Positions 29,243-42,564 of a stretch of 64,000 nt of DNA are shown in pieces (the stretch's first letter is position 1; each line of letters opens with the position of its first letter). The notes beneath the pieces were generated by a model. The model made no database searches, had not been told where the DNA came from, and saw only the letters and a program-made list of their open reading frames with translations. This DNA comes from Roseitalea sp. (GTDB lineage: Bacteria; Pseudomonadota; Alphaproteobacteria; Rhizobiales; Rhizobiaceae): the NCBI GenBank assembly GCA_017642895.1, contig JAEPON010000015.1, positions 34,252 to 98,251 on the forward strand. The letters are read 5' to 3'. The translations under genes and the position numbers were made by a program.

Positions 29243-29725
29243 ATGACCTGGACCGTCTATCTTTCCGGCGAAATCCACACCGATTGGCGCGAGCAGATCG
29301 AAAGCGGTGTTGCCGCAGCCGGGCTTCCCGTCACGTTCAGCGCGCCGGTGACCCATCATGAAGCGTCCGACGATTGCGGCGTCGCCATTTTGGGCGCAGA
29401 GGGCGACAAGTTCTGGCACGATCACAAGGGCGCGCAGATGAACGCCATCCGCACCCGTACGCTGATGGAAAAAGCGGACATTGTGGTGGTGCGTTTCGGC
29501 GAAAAGTACAAGCAGTGGAACGCGGCGTTCGATGCCGGTTGTGCCAGCGCGCTCGGCAAGCCGCTGATCGTGATGCATCAGGACGAGCATGCCCATGCGC
29601 TCAAGGAAGTCGACGCAGCGGCGCTCGCCGTCACCAAGACACCGCAACAGGTGGTGGCGATCCTTGATTATGTGATCAACGGCAACCTGCCCGGCTACAC
29701 CGATCGCGCCGAAGCGGCCCAGTGA
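29243..29725 (+). CDS. YtoQ family protein
   Basis: A 160-residue protein of the YtoQ family, related in fold to nucleoside 2-deoxyribosyltransferases. Typical blocks are MTWTVYLSGEIHTDWREQI at the start, FSAPVTHHEASDDCG, IRTRTLMEKADIVVVRFGE and the C-terminal TPQQVVAILDYV. GGAGGAGCACAA provides a strong ribosome site before ATG 29243. A clear intrinsic terminator lies about 60 bases after the stop, so it is probably monocistronic. The biochemical role is not established. Confidence 0.9.
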   Translation: MTWTVYLSGEIHTDWREQIESGVAAAGLPVTFSAPVTHHEASDDCGVAILGAEGDKFWHDHKGAQMNAIRTRTLMEKADIVVVRFGEKYKQWNAAFDAGCASALGKPLIVMHQDEHAHALKEVDAAALAVTKTPQQVVAILDYVINGNLPGYTDRAEAAQ

Positions 29726-29782
29726 TGTCAGGAACCGTTGGCGGATGCTTTCCAATCGTCCCGCCAGGCGATATGAAAGAAG

Positions 29783-29808
29783 ACGCGCCGGCCAACGGCG
29801 CGTTTTTT
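29783..29808 (+). terminator. Intrinsic terminator after the YtoQ gene
   Basis: A perfect eight-pair stem, ACGCGCCG (29783-29790) with CGGCGCGT (29796-29803), and a five-base loop GCCAA, running into TTTTTT. It separates the YtoQ transcript from the DUF2461 gene 20 bases later. Confidence 0.85.
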
Positions 29809-29828
29809 CGTTCAGGACCCAAATTCCC

Positions 29829-30527
29829 ATGACCGCGTTCAATGGCTTTGGCGACAAGGCCCTGCCCTTTCTCAAGGCGCTCGGCTTCCATCAGGACCGC
29901 GAGTGGTTTGCCGAAAACAAGGCGCTCTACGAGAGCGAGGTGAAGGATCCGCTCGGCGATCTGGTGGAAGCCGTTTCGGCCCGGTTCGAGGCCGAGGGCG
30001 TGCCCCTGCGCGGCAGCCGCAAGACATCGCTCTACCGTGTCTATCGCGATGTGCGCTTTTCCAAGAACAAGGATCCCTACAACACCCATGCCAACGCGCT
30101 GATGACGCGGAGCGGCACCAAGAAGGACAATGGCTTTGTCTATGTGCACATCGCCAACGAGCGCAGCTTCGTCGCCTCGGGCTTTTACGGTCTGGACGGA
30201 CCGCAATTGCGCGCCTTTCGCGATCTGATCGTGCGCGAGAGCGAGACGATGCGCGGCCTCGTCAACGATCTGGAAAAGAAAGGGTTTGCGCTCGACTTGT
30301 CCGAAGCGCTCAAGCGCACGCCGCGCGGCTTCGACGGTGTCACCGACGACGATGTGCTCGCGTGGCTCCGGCTGAAGCACTTCACCTTCATGGACGAGAT
30401 CGACAACGGCATCGTCACAACGCCCGAACTGGCCGACCGGATGGTGCGGCTCGGCCGCCTGTCCGTGCCGTTTCTCGACTTTGGCTGGCGCGCCATCGAT
30501 CCGCTGCGCGACGAGCCGGCGTCATGA
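29829..30527 (+). CDS. DUF2461 (TIGR02453) family protein
   Basis: A 232-residue soluble protein. Family blocks are GFGDKALPFLKAL, the NREWF-like DREWFAENKALYE, YRVYRDVRFSKNKDPYNTH and YVHIANERSFVASGFY. The family is widespread and uncharacterised. It starts 20 bases after the terminator at 29783-29808 and overlaps the following exporter gene by four bases (ATGA), so the pair is translationally coupled. No enzymatic residues can be named. Confidence 0.88.
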   Translation: MTAFNGFGDKALPFLKALGFHQDREWFAENKALYESEVKDPLGDLVEAVSARFEAEGVPLRGSRKTSLYRVYRDVRFSKNKDPYNTHANALMTRSGTKKDNGFVYVHIANERSFVASGFYGLDGPQLRAFRDLIVRESETMRGLVNDLEKKGFALDLSEALKRTPRGFDGVTDDDVLAWLRLKHFTFMDEIDNGIVTTPELADRMVRLGRLSVPFLDFGWRAIDPLRDEPAS

Positions 30528-31777
30528 GCGCACCCGCACAGCCGGCGCGCCCGGATCAGCCGGCCAGGGCGGGCATCGGCGGACGTGAATTCATTGTCCT
30601 GATCGCCGCGCTCACCTCGATCGTGGCCTTTTCGATCGATTCGATGCTGCCGGCGCTGCCGGTCATTGGCGCCGATTTTGCGCTCGCCGACCAGAACGAC
30701 CGGCAATTCGTGCTGATCGCCTTCGTCCTCGCCTTCGGGCCGGCGCAGATCGTTTTCGGACCACTGTCGGACAGGTTCGGCCGGCGACCGGTTCTGCTGG
30801 GCGGCCTCGTCTTTTTCGTGCTCGCCTCGTTCGGCGCGGCGATGGCCGAGAGCTGGGCGGCGCTGCTGGCCTGCCGTGCCGGGCAAGGCATCGGCGCGGC
30901 GGCCGTGCGCATCACCACCCAGGCGATCGTGCGCGACTGTTTCGCCGGACGGGACATGGCGCGCATCATGTCCTATGTCTTCACCATCTTCATGTTGATC
31001 CCGATCGTCGCGCCCGCCATGGGGCAGGCCATCGTCGCCGTTGCGGACTGGCACTGGCTGTTCGCGGTTCTGGGTGGATCGGGCGGGGCGCTGGCATTGT
31101 GGGCCGGCTTGCGCATGCGTGAAACGCTGCTCCCGGACGCGCGGCGCCCGCTTGATCCTGGCAGCATCTTGAGGGCGTTCGGTGAGATCCTGACCAACCG
31201 GATCGCGCTGGGCTACACGCTGGCGGTCACGCTGTTTTTCGGTGGCCTGTTTGCCTTCATCGTCTCGATCCAGCAGATCATCGAATTGATCTACGACATG
31301 CAGGACTGGTTTGCCGTGGTCTTTGCCACCAGCGCGTCGGCCATGGCCATCGCGAGCCTGGGCAATGCCTCGCTGGTGCGCCGGCTGGGCATGCGCCGCA
31401 TCTCGCATGCCGCCCTTGTCAGTTTCACCGTGCTCGGCGGGGTTTTGTTGCTGGCCGGCCTTTGGACCGTGCCGCCCTTTTGGCTGACGATCGGGCTGAT
31501 CAGCCTCATCATGATGTCGTTCGGTTTCGTTGCCGGCAATTTCAACGCGCTGGCCATGGAGCCGCTGGGGCATGTGGCCGGCTCCGCCTCATCGGTGCTG
31601 GGCACGATCTCGTTTACCGGCGGCGCGGTGCTTGGTGCGTTGATCGGACAGGCCTTCAACGGCACGATCGTGCCGCTCGCGGCGGCCTATTTCCTCTTCG
31701 GGCTGGTGGCACTGGCCATCGTCACCATCACCGAAAAGGGCGAACTGTTCGCCGCCCATCACGATCCGGCTGAATGA
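30524..31777 (+). CDS. MFS exporter of the Bcr/CflA drug-resistance family
   Basis: A 417-residue inner-membrane proton antiporter with about 12 membrane segments. It shows the DHA1 motif A variant [16 protein letters not shown] between helices 2 and 3, the D-rich first helix [14 protein letters not shown] typical of Bcr/CflA members, and [11 protein letters not shown]. Substrates of this family include bicyclomycin, sulfathiazole and amino acids or dipeptides; none can be chosen here. The start overlaps the DUF2461 stop. Its last 19 bases overlap the convergent ttcA gene. Confidence 0.88.
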   Translation: MSAPAQPARPDQPARAGIGGREFIVLIAALTSIVAFSIDSMLPALPVIGADFALADQNDRQFVLIAFVLAFGPAQIVFGPLSDRFGRRPVLLGGLVFFVLASFGAAMAESWAALLACRAGQGIGAAAVRITTQAIVRDCFAGRDMARIMSYVFTIFMLIPIVAPAMGQAIVAVADWHWLFAVLGGSGGALALWAGLRMRETLLPDARRPLDPGSILRAFGEILTNRIALGYTLAVTLFFGGLFAFIVSIQQIIELIYDMQDWFAVVFATSASAMAIASLGNASLVRRLGMRRISHAALVSFTVLGGVLLLAGLWTVPPFWLTIGLISLIMMSFGFVAGNFNALAMEPLGHVAGSASSVLGTISFTGGAVLGALIGQAFNGTIVPLAAAYFLFGLVALAIVTITEKGELFAAHHDPAE

Positions 31778-32619
31778 CCGGCTGACAACGATGCGAAATC
31801 GAACAGGGTCGGATCGAGCAGATGGCTCGGCCGGACATTGGCGAGTGCGCGGATCATCGTGTCCTTGCGGCCGGGCATCTTGGCTTCCATCTCGGCGAGC
31901 ATCTGTTTCATCGCGTTGCGCTGCAACCCGTCCTGAGAGCCGCACAAATCGCACGGGATGATCGGGAACGCCATGGCCTGTGCGAACTTTGCCAGATCGG
32001 CTTCGGCGCACCAGACAAGCGGACGCAGCACTTCGACATCGCCTTCATCGTTGCGCAGTTTGGGCGCCATTGCCGCCAGCCGGCCGCCATGAAACAGGTT
32101 CAAGAAGAAGGTTTCGAGCATGTCCTCCCGATGATGGCCGAGCACCAGCGCCGAACAGCCTTCCTCGCGCGCGATGCGATAAAGATGACCGCGCCGCAGC
32201 CGGGAGCAGAGCGCGCAATAGGTCTGGCTTTCAGGCACCTTGTCGGTGACGATCGAATAGGTGTCGCGATGTTCGATGCGGTGGGCGATGCCGTGCCGGT
32301 CGAGCCAGTCCGGCAGCACGTGTTTGGGAAAGTTCGGCTGGCCCTGATCGAGATTGCAGGCCAGGAGCTCGACAGGCAGGAGCCCGCGCCACTTGAGGTC
32401 GATCAGGCATGCGAGCAGGCCATAGGAATCCTTGCCGCCCGACAGGGCCACCAGCCAGCGGCTGCCGGGCGTCACCATTGAAAAATCGCTGAGCGCCTGG
32501 CGCACGTGGCGCAGCAGCCGCTTTCTGAGCCGGTTGAAAGCGACGGACGACGGCGTGTCCGCAAAGAGCGGGTGTGCCGCGTGGGCGTATTGGCTGTCCA
32601 CAGGCGCTGCCCGGCTCAC
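31759..32619 (-). CDS. ttcA: tRNA 2-thiocytidine(32) synthetase TtcA
   Basis: A 286-residue Fe-S dependent enzyme that makes 2-thiocytidine at tRNA position 32. The PP-loop ATP motif SGGKDS is at 60-65. Cys pairs CALC (in [12 protein letters not shown]) and CDLC (in [11 protein letters not shown]) frame the cluster site, and the [14 protein letters not shown] block is intact. The start is GTG 32619, overlapping the upstream glycosyltransferase stop as GTGA, so translation is coupled. Its 3' end overlaps the exporter gene tail-to-tail by 19 bases. Confidence 0.95.
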   Translation of the reverse strand: MSRAAPVDSQYAHAAHPLFADTPSSVAFNRLRKRLLRHVRQALSDFSMVTPGSRWLVALSGGKDSYGLLACLIDLKWRGLLPVELLACNLDQGQPNFPKHVLPDWLDRHGIAHRIEHRDTYSIVTDKVPESQTYCALCSRLRRGHLYRIAREEGCSALVLGHHREDMLETFFLNLFHGGRLAAMAPKLRNDEGDVEVLRPLVWCAEADLAKFAQAMAFPIIPCDLCGSQDGLQRNAMKQMLAEMEAKMPGRKDTMIRALANVRPSHLLDPTLFDFASLSAGHSAGS

Positions 32620-34151
32620 TGTTCCCGCTCCGATTGTGGCGCGGGCACGAGAACGGCCCGCCATGCATGCACCGTATAGCTTTCGGGGCCACCTGCGCCA
32701 GAGACCGCCGGCACGTTTGCGCTGCCAAGCGGTTCGATGCGCCATCGCTTCGGCGAACGCCATGCATCGATGCATCCCTCGTGGGTACAGACAACCATCA
32801 CACCAACATCTGCCAGTTCAGCCGCTGTGACCCATGGTTGCGTCTCGAAGCCCGGACCGTAGAGAAGTTGGGGTTGTGACGGTAGATAAAAGCTAGCGGC
32901 GTAGGCCGGGTTGCCGGCGCCAGAAACGACCGCAACGGGGCGTTCTACCCGGGAATCCCACAATTGGCCCGCCGCAGCGGCCATTGCGGCCAGCGGCACC
33001 GCCGCGTTGACCGCGGCGCGGCCAATGATCTCGCCCCGAATGATCGGCGAGATCGCCAGCATGATCGCCATGAAGCCCAGCGACAGGCCGATTGTCCACC
33101 GTCGCATGCGTTCGGCGATCTTGATCGGCAGGAGCAGCGCCAGCAGGATCGGCACCACGCAGAAGACGGGAACGGTCCAATTGCTCGTCAAAGGCGACCT
33201 GACGATCAAGGCGAGCAGCATGGCAATGGGCACCGTCAGCAGGCCGGCCCAGACGACGGCCCGTCCGGAAACGGTGCTCAACGCGCATCGCGCGTCACGC
33301 CAGCCAAAAAGAGGTGCACCATCGCCCGGCCGTCTCAGCAAGCCAAGCACGGCAAGGCCGGGCAGCGCATAAACCGGTTGCGCAAGCAGGAACTCGAGCT
33401 GGCGCGACGCCAGAATCGTCGCCGTGGCGTCGCCTTGTCCGGTCGCGGCAAATGTGATGGGGGTGAAATCATTGTTTGCCAGCCACACCACATGCGGGGC
33501 GACAAGCACGCAGAACGTTGCGGCCGCAAGAAGCGTCAGGCGCGATGCGAGGATCGCCCGTGTTTGCCGGTGACACAGCGCGTGGCCGAAAAGAGCGAAC
33601 AGCAGGACAGCGGCAAAATATTTGGACAGGATCGCCGCCGCCGCCATCGCACCCAGTGCCGTCGCATCGAACCATTGGCGGCGCTCGATGGTGCGCAGAT
33701 AGAACAGGATTGTCCCGGCCCAGAAAGGCAGCATCGCCGAGTTGGCATTGTAGGTGAAGGCGGTAAAACCCAGCGGCGGCAGCACCAGGGAAACCATGAC
33801 CGCCGCGCGCTGCTGGTCCGGTGTCAGAAAGCGCCGCGCAATCGCCAGCATGATCACCAGCGTGACGCCGATATTGAGCGCGGCAAAGACACGATAGCTG
33901 AAATCCGTGCGCGGGAAGACCTCGAACCACAGCGCCGTCAGCCAGCCATAAAGCGGTGGATGCTTGGAGTTGCCCCACTGCCAGCGAATGCCCCAGACAT
34001 GGTTTTCCAGCATGTCCAGGAATGTGTCGAGGTTGAGCTGGGTCAGGTGCGGGTAGACCGCCCAGAACAGGGTCGCGCACCCCACAAGGGCCAGCGCCGC
34101 CGGCGAAATCGGATGAAGTCGTGTCCCGGACAGGGAAGCTTCAACTGGCAT
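32616..34151 (-). CDS. Family 39-type membrane glycosyltransferase (ArnT/PMT-like)
   Basis: A 511-residue polytopic membrane protein with roughly 10-12 hydrophobic helices. It has the GT-C pattern: the first loop acidic motif region [36 protein letters not shown] (here [15 protein letters not shown] is diagnostic), and helix [19 protein letters not shown] soluble domain of about 90 residues ends the protein. It should transfer a sugar from a polyprenyl-phosphate donor to an envelope lipid or protein. ATG 34151 is used; GTG 34163 is possible. It overlaps ttcA by four bases, an arrangement seen in related bacteria. Donor and acceptor are unknown. Confidence 0.85.
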   Translation of the reverse strand: MPVEASLSGTRLHPISPAALALVGCATLFWAVYPHLTQLNLDTFLDMLENHVWGIRWQWGNSKHPPLYGWLTALWFEVFPRTDFSYRVFAALNIGVTLVIMLAIARRFLTPDQQRAAVMVSLVLPPLGFTAFTYNANSAMLPFWAGTILFYLRTIERRQWFDATALGAMAAAAILSKYFAAVLLFALFGHALCHRQTRAILASRLTLLAAATFCVLVAPHVVWLANNDFTPITFAATGQGDATATILASRQLEFLLAQPVYALPGLAVLGLLRRPGDGAPLFGWRDARCALSTVSGRAVVWAGLLTVPIAMLLALIVRSPLTSNWTVPVFCVVPILLALLLPIKIAERMRRWTIGLSLGFMAIMLAISPIIRGEIIGRAAVNAAVPLAAMAAAAGQLWDSRVERPVAVVSGAGNPAYAASFYLPSQPQLLYGPGFETQPWVTAAELADVGVMVVCTHEGCIDAWRSPKRWRIEPLGSANVPAVSGAGGPESYTVHAWRAVLVPAPQSEREQ

Positions 34152-34196
34152 CGGCGCGACCACTCGGCATTGTCATCCGGCCGGAAAACACAAGAC

Positions 34197-34225
34197 AAAG
34201 GCCGCCCGCGAACCGGACGGCCTTT
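34197..34225 (-). terminator. Intrinsic terminator after rpsD
   Basis: AAAGGCCG (34197-34204) pairs with CGGCCTTT (34218-34225) around a 13-base loop; on the minus strand the stem runs into TTTGTCTTG. It lies 25 bases after the rpsD stop and ahead of the glycosyltransferase gene. Confidence 0.7.
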
Positions 34226-34249
34226 CAAAGGCGCAATGCCGACAGGCCG

Positions 34250-34867
34250 TCAGCGCGAATAGAATTCGACGACCAGGTTCGGTTCCATCACCACCGGATA
34301 AGGCACGTCCGCCAGCGCGGGAACGCGCGCGAAGGTGGCGGTCATCTTGTTGTGGTCGGCATCGACATAGTCCGGCACATCGCGTTCGGCGAGCTGCGTT
34401 GCCTCAAGGACCAGCGCCATCTGCTTGGATTTTTCGCGCACTTCGATCACGTCGCCCACCTTGCAGCGGTAGGATGGAATGTTGACCCGCTGGCCGTTGA
34501 CCTTGACGTGGCCATGATTGACGAACTGGCGCGCGGCGAAGATGGTCGGCACGAATTTGGCGCGGTAGACCAGCGCATCGAGCCGGCTTTCCAGAAGGCC
34601 GATCAGCGTTTCGGGCGTGTCGCCCTTGCGGCGGGCGGCCTCGTCATAGGTCTTGCGGAACTGCTTTTCCGAGATGTCGCCGTAATAGCCCTTGAGCTTC
34701 TGCTTGGCCCGAAGCTGGACACCGAAGTCAGAAAGCTTGCCCTTGCGGCGCTGGCCATGCTGGCCGGGGCCGTATTCGCGGCTGTTGACCGGTGATTTGG
34801 GGCGGCCCCAAATGTTCTCGCCCATACGGCGATCGAGCTTGTGTTTAACTGAACTGCGCTTGCTCAT
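34250..34867 (-). CDS. rpsD: 30S ribosomal protein S4
   Basis: A 205-residue primary 16S rRNA-binding protein that nucleates the 30S body. It begins [23 protein letters not shown], with the short alphaproteobacterial N-terminus lacking zinc cysteines, and contains an S4 domain from about 95 ([36 protein letters not shown] shown as [16 protein letters not shown]). It ends [14 protein letters not shown]. The ATG at 34867 follows GAAGGGAAA; the in-frame ATG at 34882 overlaps that site and is rejected. It is monocistronic with a terminator downstream. Confidence 0.97.
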   Translation of the reverse strand: MSKRSSVKHKLDRRMGENIWGRPKSPVNSREYGPGQHGQRRKGKLSDFGVQLRAKQKLKGYYGDISEKQFRKTYDEAARRKGDTPETLIGLLESRLDALVYRAKFVPTIFAARQFVNHGHVKVNGQRVNIPSYRCKVGDVIEVREKSKQMALVLEATQLAERDVPDYVDADHNKMTATFARVPALADVPYPVVMEPNLVVEFYSR

Positions 34868-35001
34868 CGCATTTCCCTTCAAAATGTTGCGCCCGGTTCT
34901 TCACAAACCGGATCAAGGAAACGCGCCCTCCTCTGCCGGCCATTTTCGCCGACTGACAGGACCCTCCACGCACGCTTTGCGGTCAGGTCCACGGGACACG
35001 T

Positions 35002-35022
35002 AAAAACCCGCTCGAAAGCGGG
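35002..35022 (-). terminator. Intrinsic terminator after murI
   Basis: CCCGCT (35007-35012), loop CGAA and AGCGGG (35017-35022); read on the minus strand the stem is followed by TTTTTA. It lies 62 bases after the murI stop and ahead of rpsD. Confidence 0.8.
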
Positions 35023-35084
35023 ATGGCGGTCGATAGCGTCAAAGCGTTGGAAAGTCAAACACCGGCGGGGTTTTCGCGCCATTT

Positions 35085-35897
35085 TCAGTCCGGAAACGGT
35101 ACCGTCGAAAGCCCGAAGCCGGAGGCCAGCCGCATCACCTCGGTCCGCGGATCGCCGGAGGTGAAGACCGCAATGTCGGGCAGCGAGAAATCGCGCGGCT
35201 CGAAGTGCATTTGCTCGACCAGGGTCAGCGTGCGTCGGGCGATTGCCTCGGACGTGTCGATCCAGTCGACCGGCCAGGGCGCGGTCTTGCGCATGCGGTT
35301 GGCCAGAAACGGGTAATGGGTACAGGCGAGCACGATGATGTCGGTGCGCCGACCACCCTCTTCGATGAAGCATGGGGCGATTTCACGCGCCACGTCGGCT
35401 TCGTCCACAAATCCGGTGCGCATATAGTCTTCAGCCAATTCGGCCAGATGCTCGCTGCCGACCAGCCGCACATGGCACTGGCCGGCATATTGGCGGATCA
35501 GGTCGCGTGTATATTGCCGCCGGACAGTTCCGGGGGTCGCCAGCACCGACACGAGGCCCGAATGCGTGCGCTCGGCCGCCGGCTTGATGGCCGGCACCGT
35601 GCCAACGAAGATCTGGTCGGGAAACGCCAGGCGCAGATTGCCGATCGCCAAGGTCGAGGCAGTGTTGCAGGCGATCACGATCAAGCCGGGACGGAAGGCA
35701 TCGATCAGGGCGCCGAACAGATCAGTCAGCCGGTCGAGCAGTTCGGCTTCGTCCCATGCGCCATAGGGAAACGCCGCATCGTCGGAGACATAGATGTGGC
35801 GCAGGCCAGGAAGGATGATCCGCGCCTCCTTGACCACCGACAGGCCGCCGATGCCGCTGTCGAAAAAAAGAACCGAGGGGTCGCGCGGCTCAGCCAT
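35085..35897 (-). CDS. murI: Glutamate racemase
   Basis: A 270-residue cofactor-independent racemase that supplies D-glutamate for peptidoglycan. The two catalytic cysteines are visible: Cys77 in IVIACNTASTLA and Cys192 in IVLACTHYPFLAN. The N-terminal FFDSGIGGLSVVKE and GAWDE-type loop (FPYGAWDEAEL) match the family. The ATG at 35897 overlaps the upstream trmJ-like gene end by eight bases, so translation is probably coupled. An intrinsic terminator closes the unit. Confidence 0.96.
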   Translation of the reverse strand: MAEPRDPSVLFFDSGIGGLSVVKEARIILPGLRHIYVSDDAAFPYGAWDEAELLDRLTDLFGALIDAFRPGLIVIACNTASTLAIGNLRLAFPDQIFVGTVPAIKPAAERTHSGLVSVLATPGTVRRQYTRDLIRQYAGQCHVRLVGSEHLAELAEDYMRTGFVDEADVAREIAPCFIEEGGRRTDIIVLACTHYPFLANRMRKTAPWPVDWIDTSEAIARRTLTLVEQMHFEPRDFSLPDIAVFTSGDPRTEVMRLASGFGLSTVPFPD

Positions 35898-36738
35898 CGC
35901 CGGCGGCTTTCTTGCCGGACGTCTGCGCGGGCCGGCGTCTGGGATCATCGCCGGGCGAGCCATCGCCGCGCGGCCGCACCGGCGAAAATCGGTCCAGCGA
36001 TGATATGACACCGCGCAGAAGGCGGATTTCCTCGACTGAAAAGCCCGGCCGCGACAGGACGGCGCGCAGATTCTCGGTTTGCGCCGGTTTTCTCTCCGCC
36101 GGGCGGAAATAGCCGCGCGAATCGAGCGCTGCTTCGAGTTGGTCGAACAGGCCGACCAGTTCTTCGCGCGGCGCGGGCGCAAAGTCCGGCCCGGCAAACG
36201 GCAGCGCGCCGGCCCCGCCATCGCGTGTCTTGAGAAACTCATAGGCCATCAGGAGGACTGCCTGGGCAATGTTCAAAGAGGCATAGGCGGGATTGACCGG
36301 AAAGGTGACGATGTCGTCGGCCAGGCTGATTTCGGCATTGTCGAGGCCGAAGCGCTCACGGCCGAACAGGATGCCCGTCGCCTGCCCCGTCTCGGTGCGG
36401 GCGCGCATGGCGGCGCAGGCATCGACGGGTCCCAGCACCCGCTTGAAGCCGTCGCGCTGGCGCGCGGTCGTGGCGACGACATAGGTCAGGTCCGAAAGAG
36501 ATTCAGCGAGCGTGTCGAAAACGCGCACGCGCTCGAGCACATAGCCGGCGCCGCTGGCGGTCGCCTCGGCCTTCTCGTTCGGCCAGCCATCGCGCGGCGA
36601 CACCAGACGCAGGTCGATCAGCCCGAAATTGGCCATGGCGCGGGCGACCATGCCGATGTTCTCGCCAAGCTGCGGCTCGACCAGGACAACGGCCGGGCCT
36701 TCCTCGATCCTGTCGAAATTGCGGTTGGTGCCTGCCAT
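35890..36738 (-). CDS. trmJ: TrmJ-type tRNA/rRNA 2'-O-methyltransferase
   Basis: A 282-residue SPOUT-class methyltransferase with the knotted SAM fold. Motif 1 is VVLVEPQLGENIGMVARAMANFG (shown here as VEPQLGENIGMVARAMANFG), motif 2 GILFGRERFGLDNAEIS, and motif 3 NPAYASLNIAQAVLLMAYE. This set is typical of TrmJ, which methylates tRNA position 32. The last 35 residues form a basic, disordered tail extending past the usual domain. It overlaps murI by eight bases. Confidence 0.9.
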   Translation of the reverse strand: MAGTNRNFDRIEEGPAVVLVEPQLGENIGMVARAMANFGLIDLRLVSPRDGWPNEKAEATASGAGYVLERVRVFDTLAESLSDLTYVVATTARQRDGFKRVLGPVDACAAMRARTETGQATGILFGRERFGLDNAEISLADDIVTFPVNPAYASLNIAQAVLLMAYEFLKTRDGGAGALPFAGPDFAPAPREELVGLFDQLEAALDSRGYFRPAERKPAQTENLRAVLSRPGFSVEEIRLLRGVISSLDRFSPVRPRGDGSPGDDPRRRPAQTSGKKAAGDG

Positions 36739-36832
36739 GGTCTGCTGGTTCGCGCCGTTATCGCCTGCGCGCAGCCATATAGGGCAAGCCGCTGGCAGCC
36801 AAGTGTTTCTGCCCGCCAGACTATCGGAGCGT

Positions 36833-36861
36833 TTGCGCGGGTCTGACCCCTTTGCTATAGC
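36833..36861 (+). promoter_or_regulatory. Sigma-70-like promoter of icd
   Basis: TTGCGC (36833-36838), a 17-base spacer and TATAGC (36856-36861) put transcription start near 36868, about 56 bases before the icd ATG. Confidence 0.5.
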
Positions 36862-36923
36862 GGCGGGAACTCACCGGACCAGCCGTCTCGCGGTCCTTTC
36901 CAACCCTGTTTCCGAGGTCAATC

Positions 36924-38135
36924 ATGGCGAAAATCAAGGTCGAAAATCCGGTTGTCGAACTGGACGGCGACGAGATGACCCGCATCATCTGGCAGTTCAT
37001 CAAGGACAAGCTGATCCACCCCTATCTCGACATCGACCTGAAATATTATGACCTTGGCATCGAGGCGCGCGATGAAACCGACGACCAGATCACGGTCGAT
37101 GCAGCCAATGCGATCAAGCAATATGGCGTCGGAGTGAAATGCGCGACGATCACGCCGGACGAACAGCGCGTCGAGGAGTTCGGCCTGAAAAAGATGTGGC
37201 GTTCGCCGAACGGCACGATCCGCAACATTCTGGGCGGCGTGATCTTCCGCGAACCGATCATCGCCAAGAACGTGCCGCGTCTGGTGCCGGGCTGGACAAA
37301 ACCGGTGATCGTCGGCCGCCATGCCTTTGGCGACCAGTATCGCGCGACCGACTTCAAATTCCCCGGCAAGGGCAAGCTCTTCATGAAATTCGTCGGCGAG
37401 GACGGCAAGGAGCAGGAGTACGAGATTTTCGATGCGCCGGGCGCCGGCATCGCCATGGGCATGTACAATCTCGACGCTTCAATCGTCGATTTCGCCCGCG
37501 CCTCGCTCAATTACGGGCTGCAGCGCAAGGTGCCTGTCTATCTTTCGACCAAGAACACGATCATGAAAGTCTATGACGGCCGGTTCAAGGATGTCTTCCA
37601 GGAGATCTATGAAAGCGAGTTCGAGGCTGACTTCAAGGAAGCGGGCATCTGGTACGAGCACCGGCTGATCGATGACATGGTGGCCGCGAACCTGAAATGG
37701 TCGGGCGGCTATGTGTGGGCCTGCAAGAACTATGATGGCGACGTGCAGTCCGATACGGTGGCGCAGGGCTTCGGCTCGCTGGGCCTGATGACATCGGTCC
37801 TGATGACCCCGGACGGCAAGACCGTGGAAGCGGAAGCCGCGCACGGCACGGTGACGCGCCACTATCGCCAGCATCAGGCCGGCGAGGAAACCTCGACCAA
37901 CTCGATCGCCTCGATCTTCGCATGGACGCGCGGGCTGGCGCACCGGGCCAAGCTCGACGGCAATGACGCGCTGCGCGACTTCTCGCTGACGCTCGAAAAG
38001 GTCTGCGTCGACACGGTGGAAAGCGGTTTCATGACCAAGGACCTGGCGCTTCTGATCGGTCCCGACCAGAAATGGCTGACGACGACCGGCTTCCTCGACA
38101 AGATCGACGAGAATTTGCAGAAGGCGATGGGCTGA
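36924..38135 (+). CDS. icd: Isocitrate dehydrogenase (NADP+), homodimeric type
   Basis: A 403-residue TCA-cycle enzyme that oxidatively decarboxylates isocitrate to 2-oxoglutarate. The eukaryote-like subfamily II is shown by [21 protein letters not shown] at the start (abbreviated [14 protein letters not shown]), the substrate loop [32 protein letters not shown] and the metal-binding [29 protein letters not shown] (key part [11 protein letters not shown]). C-terminal [17 protein letters not shown] completes the cofactor pocket. Monocistronic: a promoter is suggested upstream and a strong terminator follows. Confidence 0.97.
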   Translation: MAKIKVENPVVELDGDEMTRIIWQFIKDKLIHPYLDIDLKYYDLGIEARDETDDQITVDAANAIKQYGVGVKCATITPDEQRVEEFGLKKMWRSPNGTIRNILGGVIFREPIIAKNVPRLVPGWTKPVIVGRHAFGDQYRATDFKFPGKGKLFMKFVGEDGKEQEYEIFDAPGAGIAMGMYNLDASIVDFARASLNYGLQRKVPVYLSTKNTIMKVYDGRFKDVFQEIYESEFEADFKEAGIWYEHRLIDDMVAANLKWSGGYVWACKNYDGDVQSDTVAQGFGSLGLMTSVLMTPDGKTVEAEAAHGTVTRHYRQHQAGEETSTNSIASIFAWTRGLAHRAKLDGNDALRDFSLTLEKVCVDTVESGFMTKDLALLIGPDQKWLTTTGFLDKIDENLQKAMG

Positions 38136-38156
38136 GCCGTCCGCCGAGCACCGTAG

Positions 38157-38184
38157 AAAAAGGGCGCCGAACGGCGCCCTTTTT
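38157..38184. terminator. Bidirectional intrinsic terminator between icd and alaS
   Basis: A 12-pair stem, AAAAAGGGCGCC (38157-38168) with GGCGCCCTTTTT (38173-38184), around tetraloop GAAC. The A and T ends provide a U tract on either strand, so it serves both convergent genes. Confidence 0.92.
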
Positions 38185-38207
38185 GGTTCTTGCCTGCCGG
38201 AATCCGG

Positions 38208-40892
<2,685 letters not shown>

Positions 40893-41231
40893 GAAAACAC
40901 CCGTAAACAGACTTCCGGTTGCGAAAACGCCGGCGGCGGGCACAAGAGTGCGGCCACCCTTGAACGCCGCGCCGCGCGGCGCCGGTCAGAGGCCCGTGAT
41001 TACGGCATAAGCCGGCCTGCTGTCCAGCATCGCACCATGGCCGGAAACGAAACCGACCAGCCGGCTGGTCGCTCCACCGAACCGCATGCAAAAAGGGTGA
41101 CCGAAAGGCGCAATGCCCATACCGGCCACCGTCAAATGGGGTCAAAGACCCCTGGATGCAATCAGGGATGTTGCCGCCGGTGCCGAACCGGCGGCGGAGC
41201 CGTCATCGGGGCGAAAGGTCCGAAGCGGGTC
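40893..41231. other. Gene-free 339-base region between alaS and recA
   Basis: No protein-like frame is seen. Toward recA it holds two perfect hairpins on the minus strand: GCCGCCGG/CCGGCGGC (41173-41180 and 41188-41195, seven-base loop) and GGGGTC AAA GACCCC (41138-41152). Neither has a U tract, so they may stabilise or slow the recA transcript end. The remainder should contain the alaS promoter and leader; I cannot place its boxes with confidence. Confidence 0.55.
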
Positions 41232-42350
<1,119 letters not shown>

Positions 42351-42404
42351 GTGTCCACCCTTATGTTAAAGCGCTGGCAGGCGCAAAGGAAACAGTCCTA
42401 CAAA

Positions 42405-42433
42405 TCTGTACCATTTTTGTTCCACCCATGCAA
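42405..42433 (-). promoter_or_regulatory. recA promoter with embedded LexA (SOS) box
   Basis: On the minus strand TTGCAT (42433-42428), a 17-base spacer and TACAGA (42410-42405) form the promoter. Within it GAAC-AAAAATG-GTAC (42422-42408) matches the alphaproteobacterial LexA box GAAC-N7-GAAC with one mismatch. A LexA dimer here would cover the spacer and -10 box, explaining SOS control of recA. Confidence 0.7.
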
Positions 42434-42564
42434 GAAGCTGAACATATTGAAATTGATACGGAAATGAAATTCGTTCTCATTATGTCTTTTTTTGCGGATC
42501 GGCGGAGCATCATCGCGATCGGTCGCCCGGCCGACGCACGGCCCGCCCTGGCGGGAATCGGACG

